NCBI RefSeq assembly: GCF_030253575.1
Contig: NC_080562.1
Coordinates: 29,157,852 to 29,221,851 of the forward strand
Direction of reading: 5' to 3'
Length of the DNA: 64,000 bases
DNA from: Rhododendron vialii
Taxonomy: Eukaryota > Streptophyta > Magnoliopsida > Ericales > Ericaceae
Shown in pieces: positions 36,845 through 48,700 of this stretch. A model generated the notes under the pieces. It saw only the letters and a list, made by a program, of their open reading frames with translations. It made no database searches and was not told the DNA's origin. Numbering within the stretch: position 1 is the stretch's first letter; each line of letters begins with the position of its first letter. The position numbers and the translations under genes were made by a program.

Positions 36845-36990
36845 CGTCTCCAAAGCATGAGCAATGAATGACTTGCTATGTGGATGGATGACTCGTTATG
36901 GGCTGCTGAGAAGTTCTAGAAACTTCAAAAAATATTCAAGGCCAATGTGGCACAAGAATGGTAGTTCCCCCAAAGCATATCAAAGTTTGC
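36845..36990 (+). pseudogene. SAG12-like protease prodomain scrap
   Basis: Plus-strand words QSMSNE, a WMDDSLWAAEK-like stretch and IFKANV (about 36,935-36,955) match the I29 prodomain region of the SAG12-like pseudogene at 385-1003, and more closely the scrap at 56,215. Multiple stops. It is followed by the same downstream sequence (CAAAGTTTGCCTTTGTAATT) as at 56,350, so these scraps spread as larger blocks. Confidence 0.5.
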
Positions 36991-37049
36991 CTTTGTAATT
37001 TGATTATATTACACAATTTAGTATTGAACTTTCTCGAGATTCCGTTTCC

Positions 37050-37720
37050 ATTTCAGGAGTTTTTAATGAGCATCTCCAATTATTTTGTTAAGAATGTTAG
37101 GTAAAATTAATGTGTTCTAGTGTCAAAAAGTAAAAAAAGTGGGACCTAATTATGTGGGTTACGAATTTGTTCATTTAGTGAGCTTGTGATCGATGTAAGT
37201 TCAATGTTGTTAAAGAATGTATTAAGTAGTGTTTTTTTTTTATATAAGTTAAATAGTGTGTTCCCCCTCCTCTCACCGCCTTTTGCTCACGATTTATCAG
37301 CCTCTCTCTCACGTTCTCTCATTCTCTCCTTTCTCTCCCCTTGCATGTTAGTTAAGACCTTCCTTAAAACTAGCAAACTTTTTAAAACACTTCCAACTTA
37401 ACACACTAACACACAAGATAGTACTCCCATTGGAGCACTAAAGAAACATAAATATTCACTATTCTTAACTAATGGTACTAATACACATTTTGAAACACGT
37501 TTCGGAGATGCTCGATCAAGTTCGCGAGTTGGAGTTGATTTCTAGGGCCCAGCATTATAGTGGTCAGTATGGGAAAATAAAAGGTTAGAGCTCAGACCAT
37601 TTGATTGCTTTGCCCTTAGTATAACCGTACGTGTTTAATTGTCCTTTAGGAAGACTTGACTTACTCCATCCAATTGGTATCGGTCCCTATTCCTCCCACT
37701 TGGATTTGTACACTAATGGC
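37050..37720 (+). repeat. Further copy of the duplicated intergenic block
   Basis: Matches parts of the 20.6/56.6 kb duplication, including CTCCCATTGGAGCACTAAA (37,423), the CTAGGGCCCAGCATTATAGT block (37,540) and TAGGAAGACTTGACTTA (37,647). More diverged than the other copies. The repeat family is present at least five times in the window. Confidence 0.7.
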
Positions 37721-37779
37721 AACATGGCTATGGGCAACCCCAAATTTCATGCCATTGAATATCTATCGGACATGAAATT

Positions 37780-38202
37780 TCACGAAACATAAGATATGCA
37801 GTACGTTGGATTTGGGGATGCAATAATATTAATCCCCTCATTTATAAGTTGCCTTTTGGTTAACAAGTTACTGATCAGTTTCTCTCCTTCGATCCCTTGC
37901 ATTCTCCTCCTATTAAAGATTTCCAACGAATGGGATTGTTTAGCCAATGAATGGGCTAACCTATTGAAAAAACGATTAAAATATTTAAAAAGACAAGAGA
38001 AAAATAGAGGTAGAAGTTCTAGACAATTCGAAAGGATAGAGCTATAATCTGAGAAAGATTTCCCTGCTTGATTCAATGCACCTTCAACAAAAATTCTAGA
38101 AAAACCTTTATTTGCAGCTATAACCAAAGCTATCTGAAATCCCAGCGCTTCTCTCCGGGAGAGTGAACCAGGAAATGGAATGAATGTTGTGCCCAGAATA
38201 TA
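37780..38202 (-). pseudogene. RNase H-like (RVT_3) gene, 3' half, cut by Athila insertion
   Basis: The minus-strand reading SRREALGFQIALVIAANKGF, SRIFVEG and, later, NRLAHSLAKQS has the hallmarks of the plant RNase H-like RVT_3 domain common in LINE-derived ORFs and orphan RNase H genes. The 5' half (FNVDGATGRSKGLVGIG) lies at 54,084-54,212, on the other side of the 15.9-kb Athila element, in the same strand and frame when the element and one copy of its ATATA duplication are ignored. The acidic catalytic residue in NVDGA is in the far half and the VEG position is here. The usual 'D' after VEG is missing (VEGALN rather than VEGD), so the enzyme may already have been impaired. Whether it was a LINE or a domesticated gene cannot be told. 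Confidence 0.72.
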
Positions 38203-39071
38203 TGATAGGCGCGTAAATGTTCATATAAGCGCCCCTTAATTTATCCTTGCTAAGTCCATTTATATTATTAGTCAATATTTAATGCTTGATTTTTGTGTTT
38301 TAGGTACTCGAAGGCTTTAATATTTTAATGGACCTTATGAATACTCCTACTGTGCACTCTCCTGTGCACATAAATCTTGAAAGTGAATTGGATGCAGAAG
38401 AATCCATGAATTATTTGTACAAATTCATGTTTGGTGGGCCCAAAGACTTCCTATTTTGATTTATAATTGGACCAAGCAAAAGAAGTCCTAAGCCATTCTC
38501 AGCTATGGGCATGGCCCACCATATTTGGAGAAAAGATTTTTGCTAGAGGCTTGGAGCCCACTGAGGAGGGAATTAAAAAAGGGTCGGCTACAGCTTTTAT
38601 ACAGGTAACAAGAACAGAGGGCGAGGGATAATTACGCAGTACAGAGAAAAAGGAGAGCTGCGCAGACTCACACGCAGTCGGAAGAAAAAGAGAACAGTAC
38701 GGCAGTCAATAGAAAATCAGTCCGATGTTCTCCTCTCCGATGTCCGGCTAAACTCGTTTCTAGGGTATAGATGAAACTCGAACTTTGAGTAGCGATTTTT
38801 ATGTTTTCATTTAGTGTTCTTATTATTCAAATCGTGGTTGTATGACTTGAGGATTTATTTGCGGCATTAATTTTCTCTATCAAATCTTGTGTATGATTTT
38901 CTAGATTTTCATGCACGTTCATACAACAGTTCTTTATTGTTTTGTGATAGCTGAGTAAGATGGGTTATATTCCGTAAGACGCGTCATGCTATTAGGCGAT
39001 CCATGACATAGAGACGGATCGTACTAGTAAGACGGTTCATGCTAGGCGGCGATACCCCATGCTATTCGGTG

Positions 39072-41035
39072 TATAGACACCCCAATCTGATTTCCTGATC
39101 GTTTTACTTCGTTTTTCGGTTGCTTGTTTCCCCGATGATGATTCAGGTCGAAAACAGTTTTGAGAGAATGAAATGGCTTGAGCTTGGTGTGTGTGAAACC
39201 CATCTTTAACCCTAAAGACCCTTAAAATCAAACCCTGACCTCAGTTTTGACAATCGCACGACCCACTAGATCCCTCGCGCGATGCTTTACTTGCCAGGTG
39301 GTGGTCAAAGTCAAAGTTTTGACTGTTGACCTTCGCGGGGCTTGTTGAACACTCGCGCGATGGTACCCGTCCCTCGCGCGATGGTCAACACCTGTCATTT
39401 TCACCTTTTTCCAGCTGGGTTGCGTGATGATCAGGGGTCTATGGGCCTGTGTAACCCCATTTCGTCGACTGAACAGCGTTCTGCAGGGTTGCCCTTGCAC
39501 CACCTCTCCCCCCACTCTCCCATCACCTTTGGCACCCCACTTCTCCACCAAGTAATTACAACTAACCTTGTTGGCTAGTTGCATTGCCTTGCTTAGCCAC
39601 CAACCAACACTTCTTTCTATAAGTACCCCCCCATGATCCATTTTTCAAGAGGTTACCAAAATTATCAAAGAAGAAGAAGGAAATACAAGCCCAAGCACTT
39701 CATACTTCACCCATCCTCACACAATCACTGTCCAAGCCACACCACCTCATTCAAGCCATTTTCAAGACACTCAAGCAAAGGTATAATACCTTTCTGTTTA
39801 CTGTTTAGACCCCTGAGGGGGGCTGGCAGGGCCAAGGCTAGTAATCAATACCAATTCTGGTCCTAAAGCTAGTAAAGTTACAAGTTACCGTGGACAAGCA
39901 CTCCCACGCGCGAGGTACCCACTGCATCGCGCGACTGTTCTAGTCAGCACGATATGGTTCTCGTGGAGATGGGATCTTTGTCCTTGTTCATTTGCAATCT
40001 TATGCTTTCCTATGAAGAATATTTAGGATGTTTCACTATTATGCATGTTAAAATCTGTAGGTTAGCTTGTTTTTCTTTATTCCTTTACTTGCTTTGGAAT
40101 GCCCCTGGGTTGTTTCTGAATATGTTTCAGAGCTCAGGCATGCAAAGCAATTCCTGAAAGTCCAGTCAGGACACGAGCGCGATGCACTAACTCCATCGCG
40201 CGATGGTCATCCTGTTTCCAGTGGTTGCCCTTACATCAACAGTTAAGATCCAGGCCTTCGCTTTAACATCCCACTGTTTAGGGATTGCATCTTATTTCTG
40301 TTAAGTCCTGTTTGTAATAATCATCTACTTTCAGCACACATAAACTGCTTGGTTTGTCCTGGGTGCGCACTGGTCCATTCCAGAGCCCAGAAGGAGATAA
40401 AATCTAACATGTTGGTATGATGGCAACACTCGCGCGTTGGATTGGGAGTGTCGCGCGACGGTCGAACTTGCATGTATGAACCTCCATGCATGCAAGTTGG
40501 CTGTTGTTCATGATAAACTCAAGCCAAGGCACTGTTTTGGCATCCGATATCAGTATTAGGTTTTATCTCATTTATTTCTTGTCATTTCCTCCATCCATGC
40601 TATTATCTATCACATTCTGCAAAATGTTACAGTTTTAACCCCGATTAACTGTTCCCCTGCCCTAATTGGCGAAAATTGATTAATAAAACAGAATCGCAAA
40701 CAAAATATCTTTCGCAAATGCCTTAGTAGAGACCGATCTCCGGATTGGGCGAGAGGGGTGCCATAAAACCCTTCCTCTCTCGTAACCTGACTCCCGAACC
40801 CAGATATGGTTATGACGGACTGGTTCCTTAACTCTTTCAAATCAAACAGCGCGACGAGTGCTTCGAAATACGGTTCCTTGGGTGTCGGACCTTCAAACCC
40901 GAGTGGCGACTCTGTATTTTTGCGAGCGCTTGACATCCAGCTAAAAAGCGCTCCCGCGAACCTGCATTTTCCTCTCCTTGGGGAAGGGAACGGAATCCTT
41001 TTTCCAAAAAGAAGATAAGGGCACGCATGCCCACA
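39072..41035 (+). mobile_element. Solo LTR nested in the Athila 5' LTR
   Basis: Compared with the 3' LTR, about 1.96 kb is inserted here. CGGTG occurs on both sides (39,067-39,071 and 41,036-41,040). The insert reads TATAGACACCCCAATC at the left and GCATGCCCACA at the right. If the true start is TGTATAGAC, the TG overlaps the duplication, so the left boundary is uncertain by two bases. A plus-strand TATA-like CTATAAGTACC (39,618) suggests plus orientation. No coding region. Words of CTCGCGCGATGG type recur about nine times. Confidence 0.8.
39275..40465. repeat. Dispersed CGCGCGA palindromic words in the solo LTR
   Basis: About nine occurrences, often in pairs: CCTCGCGCGATGC (39,275), ACTCGCGCGATGG (39,349), CCTCGCGCGATGG (39,373), ATCGCGCGACTG (39,926), GAGCGCGATGC (40,175), CATCGCGCGATGG (40,196), CTCGCGCGTTGG (40,431), GTCGCGCGACGG (40,453). 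CpG-dense words are otherwise rare in this AT-rich DNA. Confidence 0.8.
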
Positions 41036-41415
41036 CGGTGATTCATAGAAATCTTTTGGCGATACCGTGAGGGCCCACGAACTCTAACGATATATGGATT
41101 GATTCGAATAATAGACATTTATCATCGTATAGAAATTGTTACAACGGGTCGAGTGGATTCGAAACCATAGATCTTTTCTCTCATAAACTCTCTTTACTTT
41201 TTAATCACTTTACATTAATTTATTCTGCGTAATTTTAAGAAAACAAACCATCAAATCCTTTTTCAAATTAATTTAGAAATCAATTGAAGCAATCGCAATT
41301 TAGCCTTCATAATCCCCGAGGACGATACTCGGAGTACTTATCGTTATCTTTTAGGTAGTAGTAATTATTCTGTTTTACTAATTATTTTTGATACGGAAAG
41401 GACACGATCAAATTT

Positions 41416-41433
41416 TGACGCCGTTGCCGGGGA
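41416..41433 (+). other. Primer-binding site, tRNA-Asp type
   Basis: TGACGCCGTTGCCGGGGA starts six bases inside the left LTR boundary. Athila-type elements carry an almost identical site complementary to the 3' end of tRNA-Asp. One base (A at position 3) departs from the expected TGG start. Confidence 0.85.
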
Positions 41434-42473
41434 TTACAAGCACGGTTGCGTTGTTTTAGTTGATTTTTATTTTAATTCTTAGTTTAGGTATTTTTAGTTT
41501 TTTTTAATTATTCCTTATATTTGTTTAATTGCATTCTTTCTTTGTTAGCATTTTATTGTATCCAGCACAGGAATCGAGAAATTTTAGCACACAGGAACAA
41601 GAAGTAAGCTGCAACATTTCAGCTTAACAATAAATTCAATTGGCTTTTCTAGGCGCTGTGAGTTTTCTTATTGTTCTTGGTTTTAGTGTTTTGTTTATTT
41701 TTATTTTTATTTTTATTTGAGTGAGGGACATTTTGTGTTATATGTTTGGTTGTCGATCATTGGACCCATTACTTGATAATTTTGACCCAGAGATCGAACG
41801 GACCTTTAGAGCTAATCGAGCAGCCTCTCATCACCATTGACCTTCACCCACTTCACTTGTTACAATGGCTGAAAGAATAGAGGCTGCAGATCCACCAGCG
41901 ATCGGAGAGTACTTTCTCCCATCCGCATACACCTCACCATCATGCATAACATTGCCTACCACTGCCTCAACACAATTTGAAATCAAGTCCAGTTTGTTAC
42001 AAACACTCCCATCATTCTATGGACTTGATAACGAGGGCCCATATCGGCATTTAGGGGACTTTGAAGACATTTGCTCCACTGTTAAAATTCAGCACTTCAC
42101 TGATAATACCCTTAGGTTGAAGTTATTCTCATTCTCACTTAAAGATAAAGCCAAATACTGGTTTAATACTTTAGCACCGAATAGCATTAACTCTTGGGAT
42201 CAAATGAAAAATGAGTTTTTGAAAAAGTACTTTTCCATAGGCAAAACAAAAGAAATTCACCAAGAATTCACTAGTTTTTATCAAAAAGAAGACGAACAAT
42301 TTCACCAAGCATGGGAGCGACTTAATGATATCATTCAGAGTTGTCCACACCACCAAGTTCCTAAATGGCAGTTAATCCAATGTTTCTACGATGGACTATG
42401 CGAACAACACCGATATATGGTGGATGCCTCATGTGGAGGCACATTTATGCTTAAGAATGAGAATCAGGGGTGG

Positions 42474-45400
42474 TGTAACGCCCCGAATTTTGGGTACGTT
42501 AAAAAGACATTTTATTCATAAAATCAAATGGAGTCTGGGCGTTAAATAAGTAATTTTATTGAAAATAAACTGAGTCAAGCTCTTTATTACAACAGAAACT
42601 TAAAATGAGTACTTTTATTACAAATGGAAGGGAACTAAGGTTCCTAACTACAGCTTCGTCTGCTCCTCCATCTGAGCCAGCTCTTCAGCTCCAAAGGCCT
42701 CCAAGGTGTATGGCTCACATTGATCATCTACAAAGTCTGACACATTATACCAGCGTCGCCACCGATATAATATGTCAGGGTCACCAAAAAGGCAACACCG
42801 TGAGCCACACAGCTCCATAGAACTATCCAAACCCTCTAACCCATAACTTACACACAACAGGTATTACTGAAACATCGATTTCCACATGATACGTATATAC
42901 AAAGCTAACAATGACACATCCATACTCGAATATCAATCAACGTTGGTGTCCAAGATTTTTCGTGTTTTTCCTACGCGACTCGTCGTAGACTGTGTCAACA
43001 TTTTCATTTACAACTCAACCTTTCAAAAATCATTTGTTTAACTCACACAATTTACATTGGCTCCGTACCGCGGATAACCAAGCTACACACTCAACCTCGG
43101 TTCCGCCGCGCCGGTCTCCCGAGTATCCTCACAATGGTTCCGCCGCGCCGGGTTCCCATTGGCACACAAAACTTGCATTGGCTCCTCTCCGCGGATAACC
43201 AAGCCATATTACCAATGAGGCTACCACGTCCGGCCACATTGGCAATCTTCACAATGGGCTACCAAGTCCGGCCACATTGTGGTTTTCACAATCCACGCAA
43301 TGGGCTACCAAGTCCGGCCACATTACGAGTTTTCATACACACAACGGGCTACCAAGTCCGGCCACGTTGCGGTTTTCACAATCCACACGATGGGCTACCA
43401 CGTCCGGCCACATCGCGGGTTTCCATACACACAATGGGCTACCAAGTCCGGCCACATTGCGGTTTCAAAACACATCTCATCATTATCCACACCCTAGGTG
43501 TCATGTTTCTACTTTCTTGATTTTCGTGTCTCGTTTCTCATGCATAGACTCCGCGGTGAGACTTTTCACATACGATATCATTCATTATACTATTCAATCT
43601 AACAATATCATTCATTTTAAAACTACTTGACATGCTTGAATCACTTAATAACAAACATCATGCATTTCATATACTTTCAACAAAAGATAACATTATCTAC
43701 TTTAAATGACATGATAAAAGTTTCTTCCTAACGAACTTATAATTTGGTACAAGACTATATTTGGGAAAATAGGTAAAGATAACTACTTGCGATGGAAGAT
43801 AAGGGTATCCTACCTTGCTTCTTGGCGGTAGTAGTCGGTTATAAAGATTCGGTCTACGGTTTTGGATTTTGGCGGCGTAACGGCGTCGGTTTGCTTCGAA
43901 AGGAAAAGAGTTGTACTTTCTTTTCCTAGAAACAACTTACTAACTTTAACTAAGCTACTTTAAGGATCTAGAAGTGGTTTTGAAAGTAGTTTGGTGGTTT
44001 CTCTCAAGAACACTCAAGAACATAATAAAACTAGAACTTTGAAAGCAAGAACTTATGGAATTTCTAGAGAGAAGTTGGAGCAATGGTTTGAAGGTGTGAG
44101 TTTAAGCTTGGAGTGAGCTTCTATTTATAGGCAAGGGCTTCTCCTCTCCCTCTCTCAACCGAATCTCTCTCTCTCTCTCTACATCTTTGATTTCTTTCAC
44201 TTGTCAAGCTTGATTGAAAGCTTGATGGGTGAAGTTAAGGCTTGGTTGGAAGATCAATGGCTAAATGGTAGGCTTGCATGGCTACTTTGGTCCTTGGATT
44301 TGATCTTTGAAAGATATGTTGGAAGATTTGGAGACAATGGTACAAGATTCTTGTGTTAAACAAATGAAAGATGTACAAAGGAGGACAATGGAATTAAGAT
44401 TTGGCTAGGAAGAATAACCACCAAAGATTTGAAGTACATGGGAGATCAATGTCAAGGCTCACACATCAAATCCTTCTTCTTTCTCCTCCTCTCTCTCTCC
44501 CTCTCTCTCCCTCTCGGCTCCTCTATCCTCTCTCCCTCTCTTTCGGCCTCTCTCTCTCCCTCTCTCTCTCATGGTACATATACACATATATATATATATA
44601 TATATACTACTAATGCAAGACAACAAATAAAATAATAGATACTTTTTGTACTAAAGATCAAAGAAGTTTAAAAGACTAAGATTTTCTCAATAAACAAATA
44701 AATGGGTACAAGTGTACTAAGGCAAATTACATCATCCAAGTACTTATATACATATATACATATGTACTAATGTACCATAGGGTTAAAAGGGTCAAGATTC
44801 TCCCAATAAACAATTAAAAAGGTACAAGTACTTTAATTAATATAATAATGTACTTTTGTACTCCCGAAAATCTTAACAAAATATTATTTTAATGGGATAA
44901 GTACTTAGTTGGAAGATGAGCCTATTACCCAATGGATAATAAAATCCCTAACGGTTATTATCCAAAGGATAATAAGGTACGGGTACTTTAAATACTAAAC
45001 TATGTTTTTGGAAAAGACTATATGTCCTTTTTGAAAATACATATGTACTTACCAAATAAAATAAAGGAAAGGCTTTTGTCCAATGGGTAAAGATTACCCT
45101 AACAGTTATTGTCCAATGGTCCATAGTTACTAGGGTACTTTTATTAGTAAATTAATTGAAAAGTACTTTTCAAAATAATTATAAATGTCAATCATAGTAT
45201 TTTGTTTTAATCTTTCAAAATCCTTTTAATATAAAGAAATGGGTTTCTTTTATCCAATGGATAATAATTCCCCCAACATTTATCGTCCAATGGATAAAGA
45301 ATAAAACTAAAACAATAAAAGAAAACAATTAAACCATTTCTAGTCTAGGGTTCAAAAGGTTCAAAAGGTTCAAGATGGGCAAAACGGTCCATCTACGGTT

Positions 45401-45791
45401 AGGGATAAGTAACTAGGTGACTTCCTAGTTTGGTTACTCCATCAAGCCGGTTAGAAGCTAAATAGGCTTGCTAAGTAGGGCTTAAAGTTCAAGAAACGAT
45501 CCTTGAGGGGCTAAAGTGCAATTAGGGTTTCTAGTCGAGGAATACGGTGATACGGTGTTCAATTGCTTGAATACGAACTACTAGGAATCAAATAAGAAAA
45601 TCATCGAGAAATTAAGAAATTTCGAATAACGACGAGATTTTTATTGAATGAAAAATCGGAGTTGTTACACCAAAAATCTAACTACGATGAAAACAAGAAA
45701 TCATATAGCCACTCAGGAGAAAATAAGTAATTTAAATAAAATTTAAATATTCAACGAAAATTTTTATTGACCAAAATTGAGGGGCGTTACA
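42474..45791 (-). mobile_element. Solo LTR nested in gag
   Basis: Starts TGTAACGCCCCGAATTTTGG and ends CCAAAATTGAGGGGCGTTACA minus its first base, a nearly 20-base terminal inversion, with perfect GGTGG duplications (42,469-42,473 and 45,792-45,796). The gag reading is continuous on both sides, which confirms the boundaries. A minus-strand TATA (CCTATAAATAG near 44,133), the plus-strand CCTACCTTG word (43,811) and a CCGG tandem array (43,128-43,465) recall the LTRs at 12,639 and 18,002, so it is probably a distant relative in minus orientation. (CT)n and (TA)n tracts lie at 44,488-44,605. Confidence 0.88.
43128..43465. repeat. Alternating 46/44-bp tandem repeat in the solo LTR
   Basis: GGGCTACCAAGTCCGGCCAC begins units at 43,256, 43,302, 43,346, 43,392 and 43,436, spacing 46, 44, 46 and 44 bases. 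This makes a 90-base two-monomer unit. Diverged units with GGTTCCGCCGCGCCGG-like words precede it from about 43,085. Open frames across it are by-products of the repeat length. Confidence 0.88.
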
Positions 45792-48700
45792 GGTGGGACT
45801 TGTTTGGGCAGTTAGCGGAGAATTCTCGACACCGAGCCTCATCATCCCGCACAAATAGGATAAACTCTACCTCTTTAAAACAGAGTGGCCTTCATGAGGT
45901 GGGCCGCTCTGACGATCTTTCCTATAAGGTAGATGCATTGACCCATAAGATTAACTCGCTCTTATCTTTGGGTCATGGTCCTTCACATTCTTCACCTCCT
46001 GCTGCTGTTACGAAGGTATGTCAGTTGTGCTCCAGTCTGTGCCATCAAATAAATGAGTGCCACATGGCATCTCAATTCCTAGAATTTCTTCAAGAGCACG
46101 TGAACGCGGCCCAGGGGTTTGGTAGGCCAGCGAATGACCCATATTCTCATACTTACAACCCCGGCTGGAAGAAGCATCCCAACTTTGGATGGCGACAGCC
46201 AGACCAAGGGCAACCATTTGCCCAACCTATGAGGCCTTCATTTCCTAATACTTCCAACACACAGGCCTATTGTCCACCACCTGCACCACCCCAGCACCAA
46301 CAACCTCCTGCTCCTCCTGCGTCCTCCCAAAGGACACCAGCTTTTAAGGAGCAAATGTTGAAGGCCATGGCTAAAATGAGAGCCGATTGCCAACAAATGA
46401 AAGCTGACTCCCAATTGTTTTATTCCCACTCTCAATCCATTGCCAAGATGGAAACCCAAGTGGGTCAACTAGCTAATGCTCTTAACCATCGGGATGAAAG
46501 TAGATTACCAAGTCAGCCAGTGGCTAACCCACGAGGGATGCACCATATTGACAATTCGCAAGGTCATGAACAAGCGAAATTAGTTGTCACCCTCCGAAAT
46601 GGGAGAGACGTAGAGACCCGACCGGAGGAGGTCAAAGCGAAGGAGAAAGTGTCTCCACTTGTTGCTGAGAGGTCTAAGGTTGATAAGAGGTCTAAGGAGA
46701 AGGAGACCGATCCAGTGTCCACAGTTGTTCCAGGGTCATCTGAGACCCCATCTTATATTCCTAAGGCACCTTTCCCAATTTGCCTGAATGCACCTTCACC
46801 GTTTCGCAAGAAGGGAGTATCCATTGATAATATCATGGAGGTGTTCAAGCAAGTTAAGATGAACATCCCATTGCTCGATGCTATTGAGCAGATCCCTTCT
46901 TATGCCAAGTTCCTTAAGGACTTGTGCACTCACAAGCGGAAGGCTCGAGCCAAGTTTTTGGAGCCCATCCCCATGCCTCACCAAGTTAACTCTGTTCTTC
47001 AATCTAACACTGCCCCTAAGCTTACTGATCCTGGTGTGCCCACAATCTCTTGTGTCATAGGCAATCATTTTATTAGTAAGGCACTCTTAGATTTAGAGGC
47101 AAGTGTCAATCTTTTACCATACTCTGTGTATGAGGAGTTGGGGCTTGGTGAGTTGAAACCCACATCGGTTACTCTGCAGTTGGCCGATCGTTCTGTGAAA
47201 GCCCCACTGGGCATGTTAGAGGATGTCCTTGTCAAGGTGAATAATTTCTACTTTCCTGTTGATTTCATTGTCCTTGACACAGAGCCAGTCCACCCCACAG
47301 GCCTTAAATCTCAGACACTTGTCATCTTAGGTCGTCCCTTTCTAGCCACGGCCAATGCACATATTTCTGTGAGGAGTGGAGTGATGGAGGTATCATTCGG
47401 CAATATGAAACTGAGTTTGAATATGTATTCGGCCGCTCGACAGCCTCACGAGGAGGAAGACTGCTTTGCAGTCGATGTCGTTCATGAGTTGGTAGAAGAG
47501 GCGTTGCCGTACATTTTGGTTGAGGATCCTCTTGAGGCATGTCTTGCCCATTTTGGCTATGAGGAGTTCGATATTGACCAATCCATTGCTGAGGTCAATT
47601 CTTTGTTAGACCTCGCACCTTGTATGGCCAAACCTACTTGGCGAACTCCTTTCGAGCCTTTACTTGCTTTGTCTAGTACTCCAGCTCTTCCCTCCAGAGA
47701 AGCCCCACTAAAAATTGAGTTGAAGCCTCTCTCGACTTTTGTGAAGTATGTTTTTCTTGGCCACGATGACACCTTGCCCGTGATCATTGCCTCTGACCTT
47801 TCTTCCGAGCAAGACGGTCAATTACTTAAGGTGCTTAAACAGCACAAGAGTGCGATAGGGTGGTCAGTGGCCGACCTCAAGGGTATTGATCCCTTCGTTG
47901 GCATGCATCACATTCATTGCGAGGAAAATGCAAAACCATCAAGAGAGATGCAAAGGAGGTTGAACCCTAACATGAAGGAGGTCGTTATGAAGAAGGTGGT
48001 CAAATTGCTGGATGCGGGTATCATATACCCCATCTCTGATAGCAACTGGGTGAGTCCCACTCAAGTAGTGCCCAAGAAGTCAGGCATTACTATCGTTGAG
48101 AATGACAAGGGTGAGTTTGTCCCCACACGCATGACGACTGGTTGGTGTGTGTGTATTGATTATAGAAAGCTCAATTCCATGACTAGGAACGATCATTTTT
48201 CACTTCCATTTATTGATCAAATCTTAGAGAGGTTGGCGGGCCAGAGCTATTATTGTTTTCTGGATGACTATTCCGGATATAACCAAGTGGCCGTTGACCC
48301 AGTGGATCAAGAGAAGACTACCTTCACCTATCCCTATGGTACTTATGCTTATCGGCGCATGCCTTTTGGCTTATGCAATGCACCTGCGACCTTTCAAAGG
48401 TGTATGATGGCTATCTTCTATGACATGGTGGAGGAATTTCTAGAAGTATTCATGGATGACTTTTCGGTCTTTGGGGCCTCCTTTGATTCATGTCTCCAAA
48501 ATCTTACAAAGGTGCTTAAACGGTGCGAGGAGACTAACCTGGTCCTAAGTTGAGAAAAAAGCCACTTCATGGTTCAGGAGGGGATTGTTTTGGGCCATAT
48601 AGTGTCCAAGAAGGGGATTGAAGTTGACAAGGCAAAAGTTGACTTAATTTCTCGACTTCCTCCCCCCTCATCAGTCAAGCAAATTCGCTCTTTCTTGGGA

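Larger units (their letters stand above)
38203..41410 (+). repeat. 5' LTR of the Athila-like element (interrupted)
   Basis: About 1.24 kb when the nested solo LTR is removed, equal to the 3' LTR. It starts TGATAGGCGCGTAAATGTTC and ends GGACACGATCA. The two LTRs differ at scattered bases and small indels, so the insertion is not recent. Confidence 0.9.

Noticed and set aside
43128..43630. Three overlapping open frames encoding repeated 'GYQVRPH' type peptides
   Set aside because: Open in several frames only because the 46/44-bp repeat lacks stops; sits within a solo LTR.
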